Made by a program: the position numbers and the translations under genes
Shown here: positions 20,047 through 27,936 of the stretch, piece by piece
Layout of the letters: the number at the start of each line of letters is the position of its first letter
Numbering within the stretch: position 1 is the stretch's first letter
Virus record (IMG/VR): IMGVR_UViG_3300031280_000014
Location: 1-27,936 of that record
Source of the DNA: a virus
Length of the DNA: 27,936 bases
Reading direction: 5' to 3' (one strand)
Notes under the pieces: generated by a model
Databases searched by the model: none
Told to the model about the DNA's origin: nothing
The model's input: only the letters and a program-made list of their open reading frames with translations

Positions 20047-21165
20047 TTATTGAGCGTCACACAGACGAGCCGCTAACACGTTGTCTAGTGTCTTTACACC
20101 ACACAGCATATCGATAGACACTACATTCGTCTTGGTTGCCATTGTGTAGTCATAGACTGCACGGCAAGAAAGACCCTTGTAGTTCTCGACAGCCGCTTTA
20201 GCTCCACCAATCGGAGGGGCTAAAGGTGCAGTCACCAGAGCAAAGGCGTTCCTGTGGAAAGCCAGGTTAGCAAGGTGGGTGGACTGGAAGGTCACTACAG
20301 CGTCATCGTCCTCATCTTGATAAAGCGCAGGACTGACAACACACACCGCAGTAGACACGGTTGCGGTTACACCTGTAGTCACAACGTAGCCATGAGGGTC
20401 GCCAGCAATCTTGAGGACATCGCCAGCAGTAACGGTTGCACCACTGGCAAGGGCATCAACAGTTATACTGGTAGCTGCTTTCACGCCTGCCCCTTTCAAG
20501 GCACCTGCTAAGTCGCCGACTAATGAAGAGTCTACGGTATGCTCAGAGATGTTCTGATCCATGTAGAAGTCCATCCCCATCACGCGCCCCATAGAGCCTT
20601 CTTTCAGAGCCTTCGTGTCACCACGCTTCTCAGCATGTAGAAAAGCGTCCAGAGCAATATATCTGGCTTCAGTTGTTGGGTGAAGCACAGCATATCTTTG
20701 GCTCATCGGGACTTTCTGTAAGTTAAGTTGCTCTCGAAGTTGGGCAATGTCGCCTACAACCTGAGTCGTAGCCGTAACATCGGTATGCCCACCTATATCC
20801 ACATATAAGGCTGCCAATAGCTCGTCCACTCTCTGTGCCATAGCTCTCATCGCCGGGGCAATTAACTGCTCTGAAAAACTCACAACGTCCAGGCTTAGTT
20901 CTGAGGTCGTTACTTCAAAGGACACATCCAGATGATTGTCAAGCACTACTTGCACGCTAGACTCAGTAACAGCCTGAGCAGTAGCGGTGTCAGCGAAGGT
21001 ATCCACAGTAAAGGATGCTGGCTTGCGAATAGTGACTGTTGAACCAACCTTTTGGAATTCCTTTGAGTAAGCCCTATGAACCAAGCTCGCAAGGACTGTC
21101 TCATTCTCCAGAGCCATCAAAGCCTCTTTTGCGATGATGCTCGGGGTAATTAGAGTATTACTCAC
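20047..21165 (-). CDS. Major capsid protein, P22 coat (gp5-like) type
   Basis: A 372-aa protein with the P22 coat family signature: NTLITPSIIAKEALMALEN (3-21), YSKEFQKVGSTVTIRKPASF (33-52), a central helix with AMAQRVDELLAALY, then EGSMGRVMGMDFYMDQNI (189-206). After it comes an inserted beta domain, TSITVDALASGATVTAGDV to about 295, of the kind that sits outside the P22 core, then LAFHRNAFALVTAPLAPP and a return strand. The start codon is GTG at 21165 after GGAG (9-nt spacing). It forms the procapsid shell with the scaffold upstream. HK97 fold is assumed from family. Confidence 0.9.
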   Translation of the reverse strand: MSNTLITPSIIAKEALMALENETVLASLVHRAYSKEFQKVGSTVTIRKPASFTVDTFADTATAQAVTESSVQVVLDNHLDVSFEVTTSELSLDVVSFSEQLIAPAMRAMAQRVDELLAALYVDIGGHTDVTATTQVVGDIAQLREQLNLQKVPMSQRYAVLHPTTEARYIALDAFLHAEKRGDTKALKEGSMGRVMGMDFYMDQNISEHTVDSSLVGDLAGALKGAGVKAATSITVDALASGATVTAGDVLKIAGDPHGYVVTTGVTATVSTAVCVVSPALYQDEDDDAVVTFQSTHLANLAFHRNAFALVTAPLAPPIGGAKAAVENYKGLSCRAVYDYTMATKTNVVSIDMLCGVKTLDNVLAARLCDAQ

Positions 21166-21215
21166 TTAGGGTTTCTCCTGTTAGAGATTTTGTTTAGAGA
21201 CGGAGACGACCTTTA

Positions 21216-21917
21216 TTACGCCGTCTTTTCTTGCTTTTTCCTCCAGGCGATGTACTGTTCAGGACTCATTTTGTCCCGCTCTTCCATCGTTGGAGTATGT
21301 TCGCCTCCAGAGGTAAGGCCAGAATCAGGCATTAAGTCCTCATCTTCCTTTTCCCCCTCACCAGCTTTCTTCTTGCTAGGTTTCCCTATCTTCGCAGCAA
21401 CTTTCTCAAGTGCCTCTTCATCGGTTATACCGAGGTCTGCTAAGTCCTCGATATTCAGATGATACTTGACGGCGACTTGGGCTACCGTTGCGTCTGCTTT
21501 GGCCTTAGCTATAGCCTCTTTGTCGGCTTTTAGCTGTGCCTCGCTCGTTGCCACCTTCCTCTCCCTCTCTTCGATAGCGGTTGCCCTCTGTTCAAGGTCC
21601 TGCTTGCGCTGGTAAAGGTTCAAAAGTTGTGGGTCATCTCTCGCCTTGTCGAGTTCTGCTTCGTCAATCTGACGCTGTAGCGCAGTCAACTTCCCTTTTG
21701 TTGTTTCCGCATCCTGCCTCAGCGATTCAGACACAGCGTTAGCAGCCTCGAGCTGGTCAGCAAGTTTCTTCTGCTCCCTTCCGGCAGCAGCTTTCGCGTC
21801 ACTAACCATCTTTGTGACCTGTTGCTCTGTAAAAGTCTTTTCCTTTTTGTCAGAAGTACTCGTAGGCTCGCCTTCAGAAGTCTTCTCGTCCTTTTCGGCT
21901 TTCCCAGTTTCGTCCAA
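21216..21917 (-). CDS. Scaffold-like protein
   Basis: A 233-aa highly charged helical protein, acidic at both ends (MDETGKAEKDEKTSEGEPTS; KPSKKKAGEGEKEDEDLMPD). The middle is a long coiled coil rich in Ala/Glu/Lys (QQVTKMVSDAKAAAGREQKK, ELDKARDDPQLLNLYQRKQD). The C-terminus EERDKMSPEQYIAWRKKQEK is a short basic helix, as in scaffolds that bind coat protein. Position just upstream of the coat gene, size and composition fit a phage scaffold; sequence identity to known scaffolds is usually low. A good AGGAGGTTTATAC site precedes the start. Confidence 0.8.
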   Translation of the reverse strand: MDETGKAEKDEKTSEGEPTSTSDKKEKTFTEQQVTKMVSDAKAAAGREQKKLADQLEAANAVSESLRQDAETTKGKLTALQRQIDEAELDKARDDPQLLNLYQRKQDLEQRATAIEERERKVATSEAQLKADKEAIAKAKADATVAQVAVKYHLNIEDLADLGITDEEALEKVAAKIGKPSKKKAGEGEKEDEDLMPDSGLTSGGEHTPTMEERDKMSPEQYIAWRKKQEKTA

Positions 21918-22137
21918 TGTATAAACCTCCTAGTTTATTGCCTGCTTATGGTGCAGGCTAACCTCTCGACCCTTGTTAAAGTTTTTTGGTTTTTCTTTAA
22001 TAAGATTTAGACTGTTAAAATAGCCTTTAATAAGCCCGACTTGATGTTTACCTCAGACAAGGTAAAGAAAGCCCATTCTCGTTGATTTTTTAGCCTTAAC
22101 TTGACAATCAGGCTGTGCTTTGGTATTTTGAATATAG
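21918..22137. other. Intergenic region upstream of scaffold/coat genes
   Basis: No gene seen on the minus strand. It holds a hairpin GCCTGC/GCAGGC (21940-21958) in the scaffold leader, a hairpin TTTACC/GGTAAA (22047-22066), and two CTTATTAAAG sites on the minus strand (21995-22004, 22025-22034). It also has the plus-strand promoter at 22101-22129. No clear minus-strand promoter was found, so the scaffold may be expressed by read-through from the right. Confidence 0.55.
22101..22129 (+). promoter_or_regulatory. Promoter of the plus-strand membrane gene
   Basis: TTGACA (22101-22106) is perfect consensus; TATTTT (22124-22129) matches at four of six positions with a 17-bp spacer, and TGG before it gives an extended -10 (TGn). 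The expected TSS near 22136 lies 2 nt before the ATG at 22138, so the mRNA would be essentially leaderless, like the early promoter. Confidence 0.75.
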
Positions 22138-22383
22138 ATGGCTATTAAGAAACAGATACTACTTGGTGTTGTTCTTTATGGGTTCTTTGGCTACCTGATA
22201 ATAGGGACATTTAAGCCTGCGATACTCCTCCCTACTTGGACTCTTGGTGTCTATTTTGCCTTAGCTACGGCAATAGTTATCTGGGCTTGCATAGAGAGGG
22301 ATTGGAAATTAAGGGGATTAGTAGGGCTCGGAGTCTTGGGCTATGTAGGGGTATGTTTCTTAATCGGGCTACTTCTACTCTGA
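22138..22383 (+). CDS. Lone plus-strand membrane protein (81 aa, three helices)
   Basis: Hydrophobic segments at about 6-26 (QILLGVVLYGFFGYLIIGTF), 30-50 (LPTWTLGVYFALATAIVIWA) and 58-81 (LRGLVGLGVLGYVGVCFLIG), with a short basic head MAIKK and a charged loop IERDWK. It has its own promoter and no Shine-Dalgarno; it faces against the late operon, with only 22 nt to the stop of the giant virion gene. Size and topology fit a class I holin or an exclusion/immunity membrane protein expressed separately from the lytic genes. No family is recognised. Confidence 0.7.
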   Translation: MAIKKQILLGVVLYGFFGYLIIGTFKPAILLPTWTLGVYFALATAIVIWACIERDWKLRGLVGLGVLGYVGVCFLIGLLLL

Positions 22384-22405
22384 ACACCTATCAGTGCCGT
22401 AGGCT

Positions 22406-25400
22406 TCAACTCATAAGCCCAGCGTATTTATGATGCTCGCCCATGTTTATCACTTGTAAGTGCTTGTAGTGATGCCCCCACCTTACTATAAGCCAGCTTC
22501 CATCAGGCTTTTCCAGTAATGCTACATCAAATATCTCATAAGGGTCATAGCCCTCTGGTACATAGTCCAAGCGATGCCGATATTGGCCTCTCTTTATTAC
22601 CTTTGCCCCTGCCTCCCTAGCTGAACGTACCATATCACTGAAATCTGTGTGAGTTTTTTGACTATAAGTCATCCATTGCTCATGTGGGTCTTCCCAAATA
22701 GGACGCTCGGCTGGTGGTATTTCTTTCCCTTCCCCCTCCCATAGTTGTTTTATCATTTCAGCTATTTGTACTGCTGGCGACACGGCCGAATAAGGAATGC
22801 CCACACTTGCACCACCTCCACTACCACCGCCACCTCCAAACTTATCACATCTATCACCAAGAGGTTGTAAGCCATAACCCCAATCTTTATTCATTACTGC
22901 GTCATTAAGAGCTTTATTGCCACATCTCGCTTCCAATCTCAGGTGTTTAGGAAGATTGTCATAGTATCTGAGCCACCTTTCCTGTTCTACGGTAGGAACT
23001 TTCGAGAAATCCCTTTCCTCAGTCCAAATCCCAAGTCTAAGCATAAGGTCATAGAAGTCTCTATGCTCCATCAGCCAGCGGTCATCTGCATACCAAGTAC
23101 CCTCAAAATCCTCGGGCTTCTTGGAGAAGTCGGTGTACCAGGTAACATAATCGTCAATCAATCCTTCAGGGAACTCCGCTTTGTAAGCATCTATTCTATG
23201 CTCATCAGCAACCCATTCTGGATGATTTAGCTTAAATGCTTCTCTGGCTTCGTCTCTGGCTTCATCGTTTGAAATATAATACGGCGAATCCTTGTCTCCG
23301 TAACCCTCATACTCCTCACTCAACTCACGGTTTTTAATCTGCAAGTCTAGGACTTTCGGATTGTCCTCTATCAGCTCACGCCCTAACCAGTCTCTCAGAG
23401 GGTCATCGTCTAATAACAACCGCCTCACTTCCCAGCTATTACTCCCAAACTCAGCACTCGTGTCAAGATACTTGAAGTAGTTTTCTATTGAGTCTTTAGG
23501 GGGTAAATTGAATTCTACCGCTTTACCCGGTATATCCAATTCGTCAATGAGTTTCTTGACCTCGTTGTAAGCCTCTAAGGAATAAATCTTAGCCTGACCC
23601 CACAATGCTAACAGAGCGTTATCTTCAGGATGACTTTTCAGCCATTCTTCCCGGGGGTTCTGTTTGAGCTCAGGATGGTCTTTTAAGAACTCAGCCTGGT
23701 CTCTTTTGTCCAGTGAATAATACTCCCTGAGTAAAGCCAATGTCTGCCTACTAAAGTTCCCCATATAATACTGAGGGTATTTCTCTTTAATTGCATCTTT
23801 ATCGGTTGCCTTTTGATATGCCTGCCACTGTAGGAAATACTCCTCAAATGTATCACCCTCTCTAAGGTCAGCGTTTATGTTGATATAACTAGAACTTGGT
23901 CGCTCTTGGTAAGTTTCTTTAACCGCTTTCGCTTTGATGACAGATTGCGCCAACTCAGGTATATGATACTTGGGGTCAATATCCTCTGGTTTTATCCCGC
24001 TTACTCTAGGTGATATATCGCCATAGAAGTCTTTAGTATCGTATATGTCCTCTTTGTTCACAGAATACGGTAGCGTGTCAGACTGCTTCGGCTGCCCTAA
24101 CATATCTATAAACTCATCCCAGTAACCTCCACCATAAGTCTGCACACCAACGCCGAACATACCTGGGAGAGCTAATAGACCGCCAGCTAGACCAGCATCA
24201 AGGACGGCTTCTATCATATCCTGCACAAACATCGGCACCAACCTTTGAAATGCTTGTTCCCTTACTGATTCAGGCTCCAAAGATAACTCATCACCCATGA
24301 AAGTTTCACCACGAAGAATATCACTTGCAAGCCCCATTACAGGCGAGAACTTAGTTCTAGCAAATTGGCTCAAAAGTTGGTCTCTTTGAACTTCGGTAAG
24401 TTTGCCAGTAGTTGATGATTTCCTTATCCCTGTAATTAGGTTCACAACTAGCCTGAAATATGGCTGGAAGCCTGCCCAGAAATCAAGGCGGGTATTACCT
24501 ACTTTAAGTTTTCCAAAATCAGCAGATCGTGGGTCAAGCTCTACACTAGCATCGTCATCGGCTAATACCCATAGAGTAAGTATCGTGCAATTAGTCGCCA
24601 CAAACGCCACTATATTCTTTGCCATCATCTTGCGTACAGCAGGAGTAGCTCTAACAAATTCCACTGGCACCATTACCCTACTTATTTGATACCTCGGGGA
24701 GAAAAGCCCAGCATTGAGAATCGGCCCCAAGCCTTTTAACTTACCTAGACTCCCCCTTCCCGTCATTACATTGATTGCCCTAGCAAGTGAATTGTAATCC
24801 TCCCTTGTTTTACCTGTGCCTTCCCATGCCCGACAATAACTAGCGAAGACATCCATTCTTATTTTATTAAGGTAGATAACATAAGCTCTCTCTGAATGCT
24901 TTATAAGCGGGATATAGCGAGCTAATCTCGACATAAAGGCTTCTTCCATCTGTGTTAGCTCTTTGGCTATCTCAAATAGTGGGGCAATGTATAGTACATC
25001 GTCTAGGCTCTGTGAAAACTCATAATAGGGATTAGCCCTAGTGAGTTCTTCAGTTATTCTAGCGTTCTTCTCGCTGGCAAACGCCTCAACCATAGGCTTC
25101 AACGCAGGCATTGTTTGTGGGGCTTGCCCTACAAAAAGCAACGCCCCCTGCCTTAACGGTGCTGACAAGTCCCATGCAGCTAATACTACTCGGGGTAGAT
25201 TTATTAAGTCTAGAACCATAAACCATGCCTTATGCCCTCGGCTTGTTTTGTCCAAAACTGCTTTGACTAATTCGCTCCCAAACATCTTTTCCAATCGTGC
25301 TAACTCGCCTATCGTTGGTATATTCCCTGCAAGTAAATTCGATAAGGCGTTGGCTGTGTTAAATTTGGTAAAATACAGCATATCCGCATCGTTTATCGCA

Positions 25401-27936
25401 TCATATAAAGCCCCAATATCAGCATCGGTCATCTGTAACTCGGGTGGTGCAAAGTCTGACTTCGGTAATTCTCCCTTCAACGCAGCCTTAGACTTATCAA
25501 AAGCCTCCTTCCCCCTCGCTGTCTTTAGTATCGCAGCAGCTTTACCTGACCTCTTTGACAATTCCTCATGCTTTAGCTTCTCAGTTGCTTCTCTTATAGG
25601 TTCAGCGTTCTTGATAAGGTCGGTTAGTTTCTTGACTACATCTTGTGTCTCTTCAAGATTAGCTTCTTCCTTTACCGCATCAAATATAACCTGCTTAGCA
25701 GATGCTTCTGCTTCGGCTTTGGTGGCGTGAACTTTCTTAGGCTTGAATATAGTGCTATGCCAGTCACGGAGTAAGCGTTCACTCATACCCTCAATATGCT
25801 TCGTTATACTTTCTTCAGTTGCAGAAATACCAATAGGTAGTTTCTCCCCAGCATCAGCCCTGCGTTTTAGTTCGGTTATCAAATCTTGCTTGATAGTATC
25901 TATACTAGCTTCAGGCACAGCTTTGGCGGTTGCTGAAGCCGCCACTTCTGACGGCTTCGTTACTCCTCGTACGCTTGGTACACGAGCTATATCAGCAAGT
26001 TTAATACCCTTGCCCTCCATAATATCATTGACAAACACATCGATTCGCACTTTGCCGATACCACCCACATCTTCAACACGCTTCTTTAGATGCCCCCCCA
26101 ATGCTTCCTCTATCTCACTACTCATATCGTTAATACGGATTTGTAATGCTTGGTCAAACTCCCCTGTTCGCCTTACATAAGCATCCACATCTTTGAGCTT
26201 AACTAAAACATCTATATCAGATAATGCTTTTTCTTTACCTGTTGCCCTACTACCGATAAGGTAAGTGTCTTCTATAATGTCTCCTAACCCATACTTGGTT
26301 GCTATAGTTCTTGCTTTATCGTTAATATCCTTGAGAATCCTTACCACCTCTGGAGTGATACCTTTGGGAACTTCAACCCCAGCCTCCACTTCCCTCATAG
26401 CCTTCTCTAAAGCCTCTTGCCCTTCGGGAGTCTCTAAAATCTTACCAGCAGCTATTATCTTCGCTTGCTCTTCAGGTATGCCTTGTTCCTTTAGCTTCGC
26501 CACCCAACCGTCATAGTCCACTTTTAATTCGGGAGACATTGCTTTATGAAACTGACCTACAGCACTTCCCCCACCGATAATCGCAAGAGGGAGAGTAGCT
26601 ATTGCAGTCCGTATTGTTGTCTCGGGTATTCCTTCAATTAGACTTCGGTTCTCATCGAAGGTCTTAACCGTAGCATCCTGGATAGCACCCTGAACAATCT
26701 CCTCGAATATCTCAGCTAACTCTATGTTGGTAACAGTTTTCACCCCTCGCCCAGCTAATGTTCCTATAGTCCGTCTGGCTATTTCCCTTTGAATGTTCCT
26801 TCTCAAGCTCTGATAAACACTTGGCATTATAGCCTTCAATACTGGCATACCACCGACAACCTCAACCGATGAAATCACACTGCCGATAGGTACTGAAAGC
26901 AGCGTTGCCTCTTCAAATGTCGCCCCACTCATCATTAAGTCGTCCATTAAGTCCTGTGATTGAGCGGGAGTTGTAGCTACCACGCCAGCAGCCAACCCAA
27001 GAAATGGATTTTGCGTAGCACCAGTAACTACTATCGTTGTCCCTAAGAAAGCCAATGTGAAGGCAGCAGTATCAGCAGCCACATAAGCCCAATAAGCAGG
27101 GTCTTTTAGAATGCTAGGGTCTTCCTGAATTTTCTCAATAGTTCCCCCCTCCCATTCTGGCGGAGGCCTTAATTCGGGATGACTGCCTAACCATTCCTCT
27201 TGTTGTCCCTTCAGGTGGAAATACTTTTCCCTGAATTTATCTTGGCGTTGCTGTCTTTCAACCTCTGCCTCTCCTGTGCTTTTTAGTAAGTAATCTAAAG
27301 ACTCCTGTTCGATTTTAGTGAGTGGCCTTTCCTTTTGTAGTGCTAGAAGTCGCTCTTTGTTCATTTCGGCTATCCCTGCACCTGGGGGACCAGCCAACTC
27401 CTTGAACCTTGGCAAGACACCAAGTATGAATTGTTTGCTGGCAAACCAGAAATTTGCCATACCAGAATAGAAAGCGTCCCAAATATCCTTTAACTTGCTT
27501 TCTTCCTTATAAGCCGCCGGCGCACCAACAAAGAACTCTGCCAGTTGCTCCTCTGTAGTATCAGGGAAGAGATCCTTTAATATACTCTCAGTCGTCTCGC
27601 TTCTGCCTGCTTTATAAATATCGTACAGGAAAGCGTTTTGCTCCTCCTCACTCATAAAGACATAATCAATATAAGCCTCACTTGCTCCCAGTTGCTTAAG
27701 TAAATCCTCACTCTCGGTTGTCCTGCCAGCTTCCATTAAATCACTCATAAACCCTTCAGGATCAACATTCAGATAAGCCATAATAGATTCAAGCGTTTCT
27801 GTGGGTTCAATCTGCCCATATACAGTTTCAGGATGCTCACCAACCACATCTTCCATCTCCTCATACCCATACTGTTTACCCTCAGGGGAGATATATTTCC
27901 AATCTTCGGTTATCTCCCACTTCTCAGGAGTAATCA
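22406..27936 (-). CDS. Giant polyvalent virion protein with nucleotidyltransferase domain, N-terminus off window
   Basis: The frame stays open to the right edge, so the first Met in the window (27856) is unlikely to be the true start. At least 1842 codons; numbering below counts from that Met. N-terminal repeats carry F-x2-D-x3-AGR (36-110). Hydrophobic stretches occur at 262-297, 418-436 and 1081-1099. A pol-beta type nucleotidyltransferase motif lies at 533-549 (LIGSRATG...SDID) with a third Asp at 606 (RIDVFV). A conserved core at 870-1100 (RGHKAWFMVLDLINLP, HSERAYVIYLNKIR, FSPRYQISR) is typical of very large phage proteins. HPE motifs (FLKDHPEL, WLKSHPED) follow, then a Gly linker (1674-1683) and a last domain. 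Probably injected with DNA or part of the internal virion. Confidence 0.75.
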   Translation of the reverse strand, partial: ITPEKWEITEDWKYISPEGKQYGYEEMEDVVGEHPETVYGQIEPTETLESIMAYLNVDPEGFMSDLMEAGRTTESEDLLKQLGASEAYIDYVFMSEEEQNAFLYDIYKAGRSETTESILKDLFPDTTEEQLAEFFVGAPAAYKEESKLKDIWDAFYSGMANFWFASKQFILGVLPRFKELAGPPGAGIAEMNKERLLALQKERPLTKIEQESLDYLLKSTGEAEVERQQRQDKFREKYFHLKGQQEEWLGSHPELRPPPEWEGGTIEKIQEDPSILKDPAYWAYVAADTAAFTLAFLGTTIVVTGATQNPFLGLAAGVVATTPAQSQDLMDDLMMSGATFEEATLLSVPIGSVISSVEVVGGMPVLKAIMPSVYQSLRRNIQREIARRTIGTLAGRGVKTVTNIELAEIFEEIVQGAIQDATVKTFDENRSLIEGIPETTIRTAIATLPLAIIGGGSAVGQFHKAMSPELKVDYDGWVAKLKEQGIPEEQAKIIAAGKILETPEGQEALEKAMREVEAGVEVPKGITPEVVRILKDINDKARTIATKYGLGDIIEDTYLIGSRATGKEKALSDIDVLVKLKDVDAYVRRTGEFDQALQIRINDMSSEIEEALGGHLKKRVEDVGGIGKVRIDVFVNDIMEGKGIKLADIARVPSVRGVTKPSEVAASATAKAVPEASIDTIKQDLITELKRRADAGEKLPIGISATEESITKHIEGMSERLLRDWHSTIFKPKKVHATKAEAEASAKQVIFDAVKEEANLEETQDVVKKLTDLIKNAEPIREATEKLKHEELSKRSGKAAAILKTARGKEAFDKSKAALKGELPKSDFAPPELQMTDADIGALYDAINDADMLYFTKFNTANALSNLLAGNIPTIGELARLEKMFGSELVKAVLDKTSRGHKAWFMVLDLINLPRVVLAAWDLSAPLRQGALLFVGQAPQTMPALKPMVEAFASEKNARITEELTRANPYYEFSQSLDDVLYIAPLFEIAKELTQMEEAFMSRLARYIPLIKHSERAYVIYLNKIRMDVFASYCRAWEGTGKTREDYNSLARAINVMTGRGSLGKLKGLGPILNAGLFSPRYQISRVMVPVEFVRATPAVRKMMAKNIVAFVATNCTILTLWVLADDDASVELDPRSADFGKLKVGNTRLDFWAGFQPYFRLVVNLITGIRKSSTTGKLTEVQRDQLLSQFARTKFSPVMGLASDILRGETFMGDELSLEPESVREQAFQRLVPMFVQDMIEAVLDAGLAGGLLALPGMFGVGVQTYGGGYWDEFIDMLGQPKQSDTLPYSVNKEDIYDTKDFYGDISPRVSGIKPEDIDPKYHIPELAQSVIKAKAVKETYQERPSSSYININADLREGDTFEEYFLQWQAYQKATDKDAIKEKYPQYYMGNFSRQTLALLREYYSLDKRDQAEFLKDHPELKQNPREEWLKSHPEDNALLALWGQAKIYSLEAYNEVKKLIDELDIPGKAVEFNLPPKDSIENYFKYLDTSAEFGSNSWEVRRLLLDDDPLRDWLGRELIEDNPKVLDLQIKNRELSEEYEGYGDKDSPYYISNDEARDEAREAFKLNHPEWVADEHRIDAYKAEFPEGLIDDYVTWYTDFSKKPEDFEGTWYADDRWLMEHRDFYDLMLRLGIWTEERDFSKVPTVEQERWLRYYDNLPKHLRLEARCGNKALNDAVMNKDWGYGLQPLGDRCDKFGGGGGSGGGASVGIPYSAVSPAVQIAEMIKQLWEGEGKEIPPAERPIWEDPHEQWMTYSQKTHTDFSDMVRSAREAGAKVIKRGQYRHRLDYVPEGYDPYEIFDVALLEKPDGSWLIVRWGHHYKHLQVINMGEHHKYAGLMS

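Noticed and set aside
22402-22419. GGCTT/AAGCC hairpin between the convergent genes considered as terminator
   Set aside because: Five base pairs, no U-run on either strand, and it overlaps the giant gene's 3' end.
25041-25730. Plus-strand frame of 229 codons within the giant gene
   Set aside because: Low-complexity antisense of conserved coding sequence; no ribosome site.

Overview
The window looks like about 28 kb of a tailed bacteriophage (Caudoviricetes), either a free virus or a prophage. It encodes a P22-type coat protein, a scaffold-like protein, a very large virion protein, tail hub and adhesin proteins, an ERF-type annealing protein, a NinG-like protein and a replication ATPase. Genes are tightly packed with ATGA and TAATG overlaps, and nearly all lie on the minus strand. 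Strong AGGAGG-type ribosome sites and consensus TTGACA/TATAAT promoters point to a bacterial host. Nothing here identifies the host phylum. No terminase, portal, integrase or endolysin is visible; some probably lie beyond the edges.

Layout in transcription order, right to left. (1) 27936-22406: the 3' part of a giant virion protein gene that is still open at the right edge and carries an embedded nucleotidyltransferase-like domain. (2) 22138-22383: the only plus-strand gene, a small three-helix membrane protein with its own promoter. (3) 21917-17090: scaffold-like protein, P22-type coat protein, a strong hairpin, a glycosyltransferase-methyltransferase fusion, two mini-genes, a putative connector and a conserved structural protein. 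(4) 17088-9689: modular tail and adhesin genes built from LamG-like domains, 20-residue repeats and a shared basic C-terminus. (5) 9692-9009: coiled-coil, holin-like (XhlA-type) and zinc-ribbon small proteins. (6) 9008-8758: late-operon terminator followed directly by a consensus promoter for the leftward early operon.

(7) 8757-1: the early/accessory operon. It begins with a HTH protein on an apparently leaderless message. It continues with ASCH-like, DUF433 and many small unknown genes, the ERF protein, an AAA/RecA-type ATPase whose gene holds an iteron-like array (3096-3154), a DUF4406/deoxyribosyltransferase-like enzyme, a NinG-like protein, and a tRNA-Gln cut by the left edge. ERF plus NinG suggest a lambda/P22-like recombination module; the iteron-bearing ATPase gene suggests an origin inside the replication gene, as in lambda O.

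The points most worth following up are the nucleotidyltransferase domain in the giant virion protein, the iteron array, the antisense leaderless membrane gene in the late operon, the 15-unit tetrapeptide-repeat protein, and module shuffling between the two large adhesins. Several start codons were moved from the longest reading frame to positions supported by Shine-Dalgarno spacing and stop/start overlap. Seven mini-genes of 28 to 55 codons were added.
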